Made by a program: the position numbers and the translations under genes
In this document: one piece after another, positions 16,184 to 24,886 of the stretch
Layout: the number at the start of each line of letters is the position of its first letter
Position numbering within the stretch: the stretch's first letter is position 1
The notes under the pieces: model-generated
What the model was told of the DNA's origin: nothing
What the model saw: the letters and a program-made list of their open reading frames with translations, nothing else
The model's database searches: none
Assembly (NCBI RefSeq): GCF_947628055.1
Contig: NZ_CANQYJ010000008.1
Coordinates: forward strand, 1 to 37,254
Reading direction: 5' to 3'
Length of the DNA stretch: 37,254 nucleotides
Source: an uncultured Rikenella sp.
GTDB taxonomy: Bacteria > Bacteroidota > Bacteroidia > Bacteroidales > Rikenellaceae

Positions 16184-17179
16184 ATGAAAAAAATCGCATT
16201 CACCCTTATTACAGCCTCCGCCCTGGCTCTCACAGCCTGCCATACCGGCGAGGTCAAGGTATCCTCGACGGGCAAGCCGTACGAGCTTTTCGTCGTGGCT
16301 CCGACAGCACTGTGGCAGGGGCCGGCGGGGGATACGGCCCGGGCGATCTTCGCCGACGAGGTGGAGATGATCAACCAGCCGGAACCCCGCTTCACCGTTT
16401 ACAGCGTGCCGCCGGCCAGCTACCGGGAGACGGTGAGCCGGCACCGGAATATTTTGATCCTCAAAACCGGTTCCCAATACCCGAAAGCGGACATGACAGC
16501 TTCATACGACGTCAATTCGGCGCCGCAGTTGGAGGTGACGGTGACGGCGCCGTCGGCGGATTCGATGGCGGCTTTCCTGAATACGTACCGCTCGGAGCTG
16601 GTCAAACTGTACGAGATCGCGGAGCGCGACCGTTTCGTGGCGCGGGCGGAGAAATACCGGGATGCGGAGATCGACGAGCTGATCCGGGAGAAGTTCGACT
16701 TCAAGATGAGTATCCCCAGAGGATACCGGGTACGGCTCGACACCACGAATTTCCTCTGGATCTCCTATGAGCTGCCGCTGGCGAGCGTCGGGTTTACGAT
16801 CTACACCTATCCGGCGGACACTTCGGCGGCCCGGAATGCGGCGGCCGGGAACATCATCGCGGCGCGCAATGCGGCAGTGATGCAGGTGCCGGGGCCTTCG
16901 GACGGGAGCTACATGACGACCAGCACGGCGGTGATGCCCGACCAGAAAAAGCTGACGGTGAACGGCCGCGAATGGAACCAGGTGCGGGGATTCTGGGATG
17001 TGGCCGGCGATTTCATGGGAGGGCCGTTCATCAATTACACGACCTACGAACCGGAGCGGCACCGCATGCTGGCGATCGACGGCTATGTCTATTCCCCGTC
17101 GCCGAACAACAACGTGCCGATGAGGGACTATGTCCGTCAGGTGGAGGCGATCTTCATGACGATCCGGATTCCGGAATAG
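16184..17179 (+). CDS. DUF4837-family lipoprotein
   Basis: A 331-residue protein with a clean lipoprotein signal (MKKIAFTLITASALALTAC, Cys19). The mature part follows the DUF4837 pattern: an opening GKPYELFVVAP segment, an alternating alpha/beta first half (ILILKTGSQYP, DSMAAFLNTYRSELVKLYE), a middle part IPRGYRVRLDTTNFLWISYE, and the conserved end VRGFWDVAGDFMGGPFINY and VEAIFMTIRI. The family is confined to Bacteroidota and has no assigned function. It probably faces the periplasm, anchored by lipid. It has its own -7 box. The following kinase gene, 153 bp away, may be separately transcribed. Confidence 0.85.
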   Translation: MKKIAFTLITASALALTACHTGEVKVSSTGKPYELFVVAPTALWQGPAGDTARAIFADEVEMINQPEPRFTVYSVPPASYRETVSRHRNILILKTGSQYPKADMTASYDVNSAPQLEVTVTAPSADSMAAFLNTYRSELVKLYEIAERDRFVARAEKYRDAEIDELIREKFDFKMSIPRGYRVRLDTTNFLWISYELPLASVGFTIYTYPADTSAARNAAAGNIIAARNAAVMQVPGPSDGSYMTTSTAVMPDQKKLTVNGREWNQVRGFWDVAGDFMGGPFINYTTYEPERHRMLAIDGYVYSPSPNNNVPMRDYVRQVEAIFMTIRIPE

Positions 17180-17332
17180 AAGTCGCTTCGACAGGCCCTT
17201 AAACGACGATGGCCAGACGGTCTTCGCACCGGCAGACGGAAATTCGTGCGGAACCGCTTTCCCCCGGGAGTCGTATGCCGTCAGGGGCGAATATCGTTTT
17301 TACTTCGTACCTTTAAAATCCAAGCCAACCGG

Positions 17333-18502
17333 ATGCGCAAACTTTCGATCGGATACCACGGCAAGATGCTCTTCATCATCATCGGTTTCGCCATCGGCGT
17401 GACCTCGCTCGTCTATTCCAACTACTTAGTCGGAAACCTGCGCGACAAAGAACGCGACCAGATACACCTCTGGTCTTTCGCCGTCGGCGAGACCGTCAAA
17501 GCCGCCAGCAACGGCAACCGCCACCAGGCCGAAATACTGGGCCGCATCATCGACTTCTCCGAAGACATTCCCGTGATCGTCTGCGACGACAACCTGCGCG
17601 TGATTCAGTCCCGGCTGATCGCCCCTTCGGTGATGGCCGATCCCGACCGGCTGGCCGACAAACTCGAAAGCATGCGCTCCGGCGGGCGGGACCCCATCGA
17701 GATACCCACTGTGCAGGGAAGCATCGTACGCGTCTTTTACGACGAATCGCCGCTGCTCAAGGCCTTGCAATACTTTCCGTGGGTGCAGCTCAGCGTGTTC
17801 GCCGTATTCATCGGCTTCGCTTTCATCGCCTTCCGGTCGTCCAAGCACAGCGAACAGAACCGTGTCTGGATCGGAATGGCCAAAGAGACCGCACACCAGC
17901 TGGGGACGCCCACCAGCTCCCTGTTGGGCTGGCTCGAATACCTGCGCAGCCAGGAGAACGTGGAGCCGTTCGTGGTGGACGAAATGAACAAAGACCTGAC
18001 GCGGCTCTTGAAAGTGGTAGACCGTTTCTCGAAGATCGGCGCCACGACCAACCTCGCGCCGAGGAACATCTACGAACTGGTGGCCGGTGCGGTGGCCTAT
18101 TTCCAGACGCGGATTCCGAAAAACGTGACGCTGAATTTCGCACAGTGCACTTCCGAACCGATGCAGGGCATGGTCAACGACGCGCTGTTTGAATGGGTGG
18201 TGGAGAATCTGTTGAAAAATGCGCTGGACGCTTTGCAAGGGCGCGGAGCGATCATCGTCCAGCTCTCGGTGCGGGACGACAAATGGATCTGCATCGACGT
18301 GCGGGACACGGGCAAAGGAATGCCGAAAGCCAACTTCAAGCGCATCTTCCAGCCCGGATTCACCACCAAGACGCGCGGCTGGGGCCTCGGCCTGTCGCTC
18401 AGCAAGCGCATCATCGAAGAGTATCACCACGGCCGCATCTTCGTCCTCGACTCCGAGGTCGACAAAGGGACGACCATGCGGATCATGATCCGCAAGCTAT
18501 AA
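17333..18502 (+). CDS. Membrane sensor histidine kinase without adjacent response regulator
   Basis: The ATG at 17333 gives 389 residues. Two transmembrane segments (about 11-32 and 147-167) enclose a periplasmic or extracytoplasmic domain of about 115 residues (IDFSEDIPVIVCDDNLRVIQ, a PAS/PDC-like pattern). The H-box is MAKETAHQLGTPTSSLLGW with phospho-acceptor His188, followed by the N-box ENLLKNALDAL (Asn296), the G1 box DTGKGM (325-330) and the G2 box GWGLGLSLSKRI (349-360). The AHQLGTP form of the H-box is common in Bacteroidota. There is no receiver domain and no regulator next to it, so its partner must be encoded elsewhere. Confidence 0.9.
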   Translation: MRKLSIGYHGKMLFIIIGFAIGVTSLVYSNYLVGNLRDKERDQIHLWSFAVGETVKAASNGNRHQAEILGRIIDFSEDIPVIVCDDNLRVIQSRLIAPSVMADPDRLADKLESMRSGGRDPIEIPTVQGSIVRVFYDESPLLKALQYFPWVQLSVFAVFIGFAFIAFRSSKHSEQNRVWIGMAKETAHQLGTPTSSLLGWLEYLRSQENVEPFVVDEMNKDLTRLLKVVDRFSKIGATTNLAPRNIYELVAGAVAYFQTRIPKNVTLNFAQCTSEPMQGMVNDALFEWVVENLLKNALDALQGRGAIIVQLSVRDDKWICIDVRDTGKGMPKANFKRIFQPGFTTKTRGWGLGLSLSKRIIEEYHHGRIFVLDSEVDKGTTMRIMIRKL

Positions 18503-18527
18503 TAGGGGGATTCGGCGCAAAAGCCGG

Positions 18528-19559
18528 CTATTCCTGCGAGAGGGTCGAAAGCAGGCCGCAGGCGGCCAGTATATCTTCGCCGCGCGACGAACGCGTGGTA
18601 GTCGTGATTCCCGCCGCATTCAGCGCCCCGTTGAAGCGCTTCATCCGCTCCGGCGACACCCCGCGCAGCGGGCTGTCCGGAATCGCATGGAAACGGATCA
18701 GGTTGATCCGGCAGTCCAGCCCTTTCAGCAGCCGCACCAACCCTTCGACATGCCGCGGCGAATCGTTCACCCCCTCGAAAACGATATACTCGAAACTCAG
18801 CCGCCGCTGGTGCGCGAAATCGAACTTCCGCAAAGCCGCCACCACCTCCCGAACCGGATATTTGTTCTGCACCGGCATCAGCTCCCCCCGTTCCGCATCG
18901 AACGGATCGTGCAGGCTCACCGCCAGATGCACTTTCGTTTCCCTCAGCAGCCGCTCCATGGCCGGGATCACCCCGACCGTCGAGACCGTGATCCGCGTCG
19001 GGCTCCACCCCAAGCCCCACTCTGCCGTCAGGATTTCCACCGCCCGCAGCACCGGGCCGATATTGTCCATCGGCTCGCCCATCCCCATGAAAACGATATT
19101 GGTCAGCCGCTCCGACTCCGGGATCGCCAACACCTGATTGACGATCTCCCCGGCAGTCAGGTTATGCCGGAATCCCTGCCGCCCCGTCATGCAGAACCGG
19201 CAGCCCATCCGGCACCCCGCCTGCGACGAGACGCAGAGCGTCGCCCGCTCCCTGTCCGGAATATAGACCGATTCGATATACCGTCCGCCGAGGGTCGGGA
19301 ACAGATACTTCTTAGTCCCGTCCACAGAGACCTGCACATCGCACGGCTCGATCCGTCCGGCGACATACCCCAGCTCGCCCAACCGCTGCCGGGCGGCAGC
19401 CGACAAATTGGTCATCGCCGCCACGTCCGCCGTCCGCTTCTTATAGAGCCAGTCCGCCATCTGACGGGCGGCGAAAGGCTTGAGGCCCGCTTCGGCCGCC
19501 ACCGCCCGCAGCTCGTCCGGCGACATGCCTGAAAGCCACTTCGTTCCGTTAGTATCCAT
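18528..19559 (-). CDS. rlmN: 23S rRNA (adenine2503-C2)-methyltransferase RlmN
   Basis: A 343-residue radical SAM enzyme from the ATG at 19559. The iron-sulfur cluster motif CRMGC-RFC is at Cys116, Cys120 and Cys123, with Cys109 (ATLCVSSQAGC) and Cys334 (EDILAACGLL) at the positions of the methyl-carrying and catalytic cysteines. Other family marks are GMGEPMDN and SLHDPFDAERGELMPV. The enzyme methylates C2 of A2503 in 23S rRNA, and in many bacteria A37 of certain tRNAs, in the cytoplasm. It is convergent with the histidine kinase gene, 25 bp away. A tRNA-Ala gene with its own terminator lies just upstream on the same strand. Confidence 0.95.
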   Translation of the reverse strand: MDTNGTKWLSGMSPDELRAVAAEAGLKPFAARQMADWLYKKRTADVAAMTNLSAAARQRLGELGYVAGRIEPCDVQVSVDGTKKYLFPTLGGRYIESVYIPDRERATLCVSSQAGCRMGCRFCMTGRQGFRHNLTAGEIVNQVLAIPESERLTNIVFMGMGEPMDNIGPVLRAVEILTAEWGLGWSPTRITVSTVGVIPAMERLLRETKVHLAVSLHDPFDAERGELMPVQNKYPVREVVAALRKFDFAHQRRLSFEYIVFEGVNDSPRHVEGLVRLLKGLDCRINLIRFHAIPDSPLRGVSPERMKRFNGALNAAGITTTTRSSRGEDILAACGLLSTLSQE

Positions 19560-19574
19560 ATGGGGCAAAGGTAT

Positions 19575-19610
19575 GAAAAAACCGCCTTACGGGGTCGTCC
19601 GTAAAGCGGT
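19575..19610 (-). terminator. Terminator of tRNA-Ala
   Basis: Arms at 19581-19592 and 19599-19610 form a 12-bp stem with one mismatch and a 6-nt loop. The minus strand then continues TTTTTTCATAC. It ends the tRNA transcript just before the rlmN start at 19559. Confidence 0.8.
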
Positions 19611-19643
19611 CTGCCAGATAAAAAGCCCCGAAACAGAGGCCGG

Positions 19644-19718
<75 letters not shown>

Positions 19719-19728
19719 GCTTGCCGGA

Positions 19729-19736
19729 CAAATGTA
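19729..19736 (-). promoter_or_regulatory. -7 box (TACATTTG) for tRNA-Ala
   Basis: The minus strand reads TACATTTG, a full TAnnTTTG match, 11 bp before the tRNA 5' end. This spacing suits a transcript that starts only a few bases before the mature tRNA. Confidence 0.55.
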
Positions 19737-19914
19737 ATAAAAATTCGCGATTATATACTTTATCGTACCCGCCATCCTTTGTCCCGATTTTCCGGCTCGC
19801 GCCGCCCCCCCGGCCGCGAGAAGCGGCCCCCGGCGCAGAGCCGAACTCGAAAAAGGAGAAAAGTATACAATCGCGTAAAAATTTTCATCCCTCCCCATAT
19901 CGTCCCGGGACAGT

Positions 19915-19946
19915 ATTGCATTTGCTAAATAAAATACATAGCTTTG
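19915..19946 (+). promoter_or_regulatory. Promoter of the tonB-like gene
   Basis: ATTG (19915-19918, one mismatch to TTTG) and TAGCTTTG (19939-19946, full match to TAnnTTTG) are 20 bp apart. The predicted start near 19953 leaves a leader of about 42 nt. Confidence 0.6.
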
Positions 19947-19994
19947 TAACGGTAATCATATCCTCACGGTTAACGCATAAATCCTACTAACCAT

Positions 19995-20693
19995 ATGGAA
20001 CTCAAAAAATCGCCCAAAGCCGACCTGGAAAACAAGCGGAGCTATTTTCTGGAGATCGGGATCATCATCGCTTTGGCGGCATGTATCGCCATGTTCAGCT
20101 GGAGCCAGAAAGAACGGGTCATCGAAGTGGTCGAACAGCCTGTCGTGGCGGTCGAAACCGAGATGACGGAAGTCACGGTGCAGGAAGACAAACGTCCGCC
20201 GGCACCGATGAAAACGCAGGCCGTGGTGCTGTCCGACCTGCTCAATGTGGTCAAAAACGATGCGAAAATCGAGCAGACGATCAATATCCTCGACTTGGAT
20301 GTGACCCAGGACTTGGCGGTGGATGTCACCAAGTTCGGGGGAACCTACACGGGCGAGGAGGAAATCGAGGAAGATGTGCCGGTGTTGATCGCCGAAGAAA
20401 TGCCGAGTTTCCAGGGCGGGGATGTGAACACTTTCGCCAGATGGTGCGGCAAGAATCTCGTGTATCCGGCGGTGGCGCAGGACAACGGATCGCAGGGCAA
20501 GGTGACCGTGCAGTTCGTGGTGGAACGCGACGGCTCGATTACGCAGGTGAAAATCCTGCGCGGGGTGGACAAGTACTTGGATGAAGAGGCGATCCGCGTG
20601 GTGAAAAGCTCGCCGAGATGGAAACCGGGGACGAACCGGGGCAAACCGGTGCGGGTATACGTGCAGGTGCCCATCAATTTCGTGCTGGAATAA
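19995..20693 (+). CDS. TonB-family energy transducer
   Basis: A 232-residue protein with a short cytoplasmic N-terminus (KSPKADLENKRSYFLEIG), one inner-membrane helix (about 21-38, IIIALAACIAMFSW) and a periplasmic linker that is acidic rather than strongly Pro-rich (about 45-130). The TonB C-terminal domain fills about 135-232 (FQGGDVNTFARWCGKNLVYP, GKVTVQFVVERDGSITQVKI, LDEEAIRVVKSSPRWKPG). It passes proton-motive energy to TonB-dependent outer-membrane receptors. No exbB, exbD or receptor gene is adjacent, as is usual for the many TonB paralogues of Bacteroidota. It is flanked by a well-formed promoter and a terminator. Confidence 0.9.
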   Translation: MELKKSPKADLENKRSYFLEIGIIIALAACIAMFSWSQKERVIEVVEQPVVAVETEMTEVTVQEDKRPPAPMKTQAVVLSDLLNVVKNDAKIEQTINILDLDVTQDLAVDVTKFGGTYTGEEEIEEDVPVLIAEEMPSFQGGDVNTFARWCGKNLVYPAVAQDNGSQGKVTVQFVVERDGSITQVKILRGVDKYLDEEAIRVVKSSPRWKPGTNRGKPVRVYVQVPINFVLE

Positions 20694-20727
20694 ACGCATC
20701 GGATTATCCGGCTTGCACACGTATTGA

Positions 20728-20770
20728 AAAGGCGGTGCGGTTCCATCTGCTTATGAACCGCACCGCCTTT
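20728..20770. terminator. Bidirectional terminator between tonB-like and DUF4251 genes
   Basis: A perfect 16-bp inverted repeat (20728-20743 and 20755-20770, 11-nt loop) begins with AAA and ends with TTT, so it can act in both directions. It lies between two convergent stop codons. Confidence 0.85.
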
Positions 20771-20794
20771 CGTATTTATTGTGCAGAGAGAGAA

Positions 20795-21307
20795 TCAGTT
20801 GGAGCGTATCGTGCCGCTGTAAACCACCGTATTGCCCATGTTCGGCACCAGCGTCAGCGTGGCGAATCCGTTATCGATGTCGTAGTTCAGGTGGAACACA
20901 TACTTCACATTGCCCCATTCGGTCTGGAACACCAGCGTCCACTGCGAACCGGAGTTCATATCCTCCCAAAAACTGAACTGCACCGTATTGATGTCGATCC
21001 GTTGGGGGATCATGGTCACATTCTGCGCCGCCGATACATACGGCAGATTCACCTCCAAAAAGCCCGGATAGACCGACACGTAATTGTTCCACTGGTTCAG
21101 CGCCTGCTCAGGGCCCATAAACTCCGGCGTCATCTGCGAAGCCGAAAAAGTGAAGTTATGCGTTTTGAGCGCGTTGGTCAGCTGCTGCACCATCGCCTCC
21201 CGGCGTTGGGCGCGCTGCGCGTCGCGCACCTCTTTCTGGGTGTAATCCTGCGCCATCGCCGTAACGGCCAGCGGCACCATCAGCATAGACAAAAATAACT
21301 TTTTCAT
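20795..21307 (-). CDS. DUF4251-family secreted protein
   Basis: Starting at the ATG at 21307, the protein has 170 residues with a Sec signal peptide (MKKLFLSMLMVPLAVTAMA, cleavage before QDY). The mature part begins with a charged helix (QKEVRDAQRAQRREAMVQQL), then KTHNFTFSASQMTPEFMG and beta-strand pairs (VSVYPGFLEVNLPYVSAAQN, VKYVFHLNYDIDNGFATLTL), matching DUF4251 of Bacteroidota. Function is unknown; it should be periplasmic. The gene is alone on minus and divergent from the exporter operon. Confidence 0.85.
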   Translation of the reverse strand: MKKLFLSMLMVPLAVTAMAQDYTQKEVRDAQRAQRREAMVQQLTNALKTHNFTFSASQMTPEFMGPEQALNQWNNYVSVYPGFLEVNLPYVSAAQNVTMIPQRIDINTVQFSFWEDMNSGSQWTLVFQTEWGNVKYVFHLNYDIDNGFATLTLVPNMGNTVVYSGTIRSN

Positions 21308-21500
21308 AGTCTCGGAATTTAAATAAGGTTGGTAATACATCGGTTTATTTGCGAATAAAAGTCCGACAATTTCCATGCCAAAGAAAATTGCACCAAATTT
21401 GCTAAATTCCAGTTTACCTCGCTTTTCCGCGCAGAAACGGAAACGAACGGTTCGAACCATTTGCAAACCTGACATACCCGCCATACGAAAAACGAAGACG

Positions 21501-22964
21501 ATGCAGATAAACAGAAAGATCGCAATCCTCGGCGCCGGCATGGCCCTGCTGTCGGGAGGAATGGGCTCCGCCGCGGCACAGGGTCTCGCTTCGCCGCCCC
21601 CGGACAGCATCCGGTTCCTCACCTTACAGGAGGCCATCGAAATCAGCTACCGGCAAAATCCGGCCATGGAAGCGCAGCGTCTGGCGCGCGAAGCCGCCGT
21701 CGACCGCCGCAAGGCAGCCTGGGGGCTGAGAATGCCGCAGTTAGGGGTCACGGGGGCCTACACCTACATGTCGGAGGACATCAAAGCCTTCGACCTGAAT
21801 CCGGAGAAAAACGCGGCGCTGGAGCATATCGGCCAACTGCCCCTCCCCTTTCCTGTCCCGCCGGAGGTCATTCAGGCGGTCCAGGGGATCGACCTGAGCC
21901 TGACGCTCCAGAAGCAGCAGTTCGCAGTGGTGGGAGCTACGGCGGCCTTGCCGCTGTACACGGGCGGCAAGATCAACGCAGCGGTCAACGCAGCCAAAAT
22001 CAACATCGAAAAGAGCGACCAGGAGGCCCTGAAAGTGCAGACCGACCTGTTCGCGGAGGTGGTGGAGCGCTATTACGGCCTGCTGCTGGCCCACCACGTC
22101 CTGCGGGTGCGGGAAGAGGTGACGGCAGGGATGCGCAAGCACCTCAGCGATGCCGAGAAACTGGAGGCCAACGGCATGATCGCTCCGACCGAGAAGCTCT
22201 ACGCCGAGATGTATCTGGCCCAGGCGGAAGGCGAGCAGACCGCAGCGTCCCTACAGATCGGAACGGTCAACCGGGCTTTGGGCGCTTCGCTGGGCAGCAC
22301 GGCGGACTACCTGCCGGTCACGGCCCTGTTCATCGTCGACGAACTCCGGCCGCTCTCCTACTACCGGCAGAAAGTGGCCCAGAACAGCCCGATTCTGAAA
22401 CAGGTGGAGCTGACGCGGCGGCTGGCGAAGGAAGGAGTGCGGGCGGCCCGAGCCGCTTTTCTGCCGGAAATCGCCGCTGTGGGGGCCGTCAATGCGTGGG
22501 ACTGGCAGCTTACGGAGCTGGCGCCGCGCTGGATGGTCGGCGCGGGTGTCAAACTGCGCATCTTCGACGGCCTGAGCAGCGAATACAAACATGCGGCGGC
22601 CAAAAAGGAGGTGCGACAGGTGGAAGCGATGCAGATCAAGGCGGAAAACGATCTGATGACGCTGACCGAAAAACTCTATAACCAGCTGAAAAGCTCGGCG
22701 GCGGAGGTGCATGCCTTAGGTGCATCGGTGGCTTTCGCCGAATCGTATCTGGACGCCAAACTGAAGGCGTTCAGCGAAGGGATGGCTCCGTCGTCGGACG
22801 TGGTGGACGCCCGGCTGAACCTGGCCAAAGCCCGGGTGGAGCGACTGGCGGCGGCCTACGCATTCGACGTGGCGCTGGCGCAGCTGCTGGCCCTCGCAGG
22901 CGAGACGGAAACGCTCGGCAGCTACATGCTCCAACCCGATTTCCAGACCATTGGCAACCAATAA
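21501..22964 (+). CDS. TolC-family outer-membrane protein of an ABC-2 exporter
   Basis: The ATG at 21501 yields 487 residues with a signal peptide (ILGAGMALLSGGMGSAAA, cleaved near residue 24). The mature protein has the family's opening (IRFLTLQEAIEISYRQNPAM), two TolC halves and long coiled helices (KEVRQVEAMQIKAENDLMTL). In-frame codons upstream to 21375 give a basic extension without family resemblance and are not used. The adaptor gene follows after 12 bp, and two ABC-2 permease genes follow further downstream, so it serves as the exit duct of that exporter. The substrate is unknown; drugs or lipids are typical. Confidence 0.9.
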   Translation: MQINRKIAILGAGMALLSGGMGSAAAQGLASPPPDSIRFLTLQEAIEISYRQNPAMEAQRLAREAAVDRRKAAWGLRMPQLGVTGAYTYMSEDIKAFDLNPEKNAALEHIGQLPLPFPVPPEVIQAVQGIDLSLTLQKQQFAVVGATAALPLYTGGKINAAVNAAKINIEKSDQEALKVQTDLFAEVVERYYGLLLAHHVLRVREEVTAGMRKHLSDAEKLEANGMIAPTEKLYAEMYLAQAEGEQTAASLQIGTVNRALGASLGSTADYLPVTALFIVDELRPLSYYRQKVAQNSPILKQVELTRRLAKEGVRAARAAFLPEIAAVGAVNAWDWQLTELAPRWMVGAGVKLRIFDGLSSEYKHAAAKKEVRQVEAMQIKAENDLMTLTEKLYNQLKSSAAEVHALGASVAFAESYLDAKLKAFSEGMAPSSDVVDARLNLAKARVERLAAAYAFDVALAQLLALAGETETLGSYMLQPDFQTIGNQ

Positions 22965-22976
22965 TACTTTACCGGA

Positions 22977-23957
22977 ATGAAATCGAAGGTATATACCATC
23001 ACGCTGATTATCATCGCCGTCATTACGGTGGTGGCTTTTATCGGCTGGTTCGTGCTCAAGCCTGCCCCCTACCTGATGCAGGGGACGGTGGAGGCCACCA
23101 GCTACAAAGTGTCGTCCAAAGTGCCGGGCCGGGTGGACAGCCTGACTGTCAAGCGGGGCGATACGGTTCGGAAAGGGCAATTCCTGTACGGCATCAGTTC
23201 GCCGGAGGTCTACGCCAAGCTGACGCAGGCGGAGGCCGCCAAATCGGCGGCTACGGCCATGCAGGACAAGGTCGACGCAGGGGCGCGGAAGCAGCAGATC
23301 CGGCAGGCTTACGAGATGTGGCAGCAATCGCTGGCCGGGTTGGAACTGGCGCAGAAGACTTACGACCGGGTGAAAAACCTGTATGACCAGGGGGTGGTGC
23401 CGGCGCAGAAGTTAGACGAAGCGCAGGCGGCGCTGAAAGCGATGAAGACTACTGCGGCGGCGGCCGAAGCGGGCTACAATATGGCGACCGAGGGGGCGCA
23501 GTGGGAGGAGAAGGCGGCGGCCAAGGCGCTGGTGGAACAGGCGGGAGGTGCGGTGAGCGAGGTAGAGTCTTATGTGACCGAAACGCGCCAATATGCGCCG
23601 GTGGACGGCGAGGTGTCGAGCGTGGTCTCGGAGAACGGCGAGTTAGTGGGCACGGGTTATCCGGTGGTGACGGTGGTCGATTTGTCGGACGCCTGGGTGG
23701 TGTTCAACATCAAGGAGACCTTGCTGCCTAAAATCCGGAGAGGAACGAAATTCGACGGTTATTTTCCGGCGCTGGACAAGACTTACGAACTGACGGTGGA
23801 TTATATCGCGGCGGAGGCTTCGTATGCGACCTGGGCGGCGACACGCACCAGCGGGGAGTTCGACGTGAAGACGTTCGAGGTGCATGCACGGCCGGCGGGA
23901 CGGATCGACGGTCTGCGGCCGGGAATGACCGTGACGGTGGACTACAACTCGTTTTAA
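22977..23957 (+). CDS. HlyD-family adaptor (membrane fusion protein)
   Basis: A 326-residue protein with one N-terminal membrane helix (about 7-27, ITLIIIAVITVVAFIGWFVL). A lipoyl half-domain follows (YKVSSKVPGRVDSLTVKRGD, about 45-65), then a coiled-coil hairpin (about 80-190), the second half-domain (YAPVDGEVSSVVSENGELVG) and a beta-barrel end (AGRIDGLRPGMTVTVDYN). This is the EmrA/YhiI-like form with a membrane anchor, unlike the lipoprotein form at 3818-4717. It joins the TolC protein to the two permeases downstream. The permeases would normally follow directly, but about 930 bp of repeat DNA intervene. Confidence 0.9.
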   Translation: MKSKVYTITLIIIAVITVVAFIGWFVLKPAPYLMQGTVEATSYKVSSKVPGRVDSLTVKRGDTVRKGQFLYGISSPEVYAKLTQAEAAKSAATAMQDKVDAGARKQQIRQAYEMWQQSLAGLELAQKTYDRVKNLYDQGVVPAQKLDEAQAALKAMKTTAAAAEAGYNMATEGAQWEEKAAAKALVEQAGGAVSEVESYVTETRQYAPVDGEVSSVVSENGELVGTGYPVVTVVDLSDAWVVFNIKETLLPKIRRGTKFDGYFPALDKTYELTVDYIAAEASYATWAATRTSGEFDVKTFEVHARPAGRIDGLRPGMTVTVDYNSF

Positions 23958-23959
23958 AT

Positions 23960-24860
23960 GTTCGGTTATTATTTACGCTCAAGCTGCGGCGGCATTTACT
24001 TTCTTGGGTGACCAAGAACCGAGCGACGTATCCGAGGGTAGAGACCGCTGGCGGGCTATGCCGAGGCAGTGCGAGGAAGACCGCAGGTCAAAGTAGAGAA
24101 AGAACCGACACAGCAGGCGAGTGCCATCGAGCTTGCTCGAATGGCCGAGGCGCCAGAAGGAAGGCGAAGCCAAAGTGCCTCCAGCCGGTTGCGCCTTGTC
24201 GAAGCCCGCGCACCCGCACGGGCTTCTCAAAGCAAAACGCGGCATTCCCGGGTCTGCCGTGTCTACCCGCAATTAAGGAAGACACTGATTCCAAAAGCGA
24301 CGCTTCCGGAGGTGCTTTCGCGTGCTCCTTATTACTTGCGATCGGGCCGGAGCCAGCGGGGCCGTTTAGGGTAATTACAGTCCGGTCGGTGTGCCCGGCG
24401 GCACCAGGTCTCCGCAGCCGGGGGCTCCGGCCTGTCATAGGGAGATCATGGCTGAAAAACCCTCTTGGATGCCGTTAAGCACAACGGCCCGCACGCTGAC
24501 GCGAGAAACTGTTTTCTCTGCATGCGAAAACACTTCCGGGAACGGATAGACACAGCAGACCCGGGAATGTCGTGTTTTGACTTGAGAAAGCCGGACTGAA
24601 TGACCGGCTTTCGACAAGGCGAAACCGATTCCCGGTGACTTCTTTGCTTCCTTTCTTGGTCACCCAAGAAAGGAAGGGCCCCCGCGGCCTGAGCGGGAGG
24701 AGAAGAAAAAACTCTACCCCCGGCGAGGGAACGCCCGTAGAACTTTCCGCCGGAGAGAAAGCCCGCCGGCCCGAGGCAATTATCAAAGAAAAAAGCCTCC
24801 GCGGCATGAGCGGTGAAGCGAAAGCCAAAAGCCCCACCCGGCATGAGGGTATTTCAGTTA
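23960..24860 (+). repeat. Composite intergenic repeat, copy 2, inside the exporter operon
   Basis: This 900-bp stretch without a real gene has an R2 module (about 24037-24076), the inner part of R1 in inverted orientation (about 24119-24180: GAGTGCCATCGAGCTTGCTC), a GGTGCCGCCGGGC-type module inverted at about 24383-24405, and a perfect 13-bp hairpin with TTTCTTGG/CCAAGAAA arms at about 24649-24678. GCCTCCGCGGCATGAGCGG at about 24797 matches the inverse strand at 37.16 kb. Open frames here overlap on both strands and disagree with those of the other copies. Confidence 0.75.
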
Positions 24861-24886
24861 CTTTTTAAAGGAACTCTTATTATCGA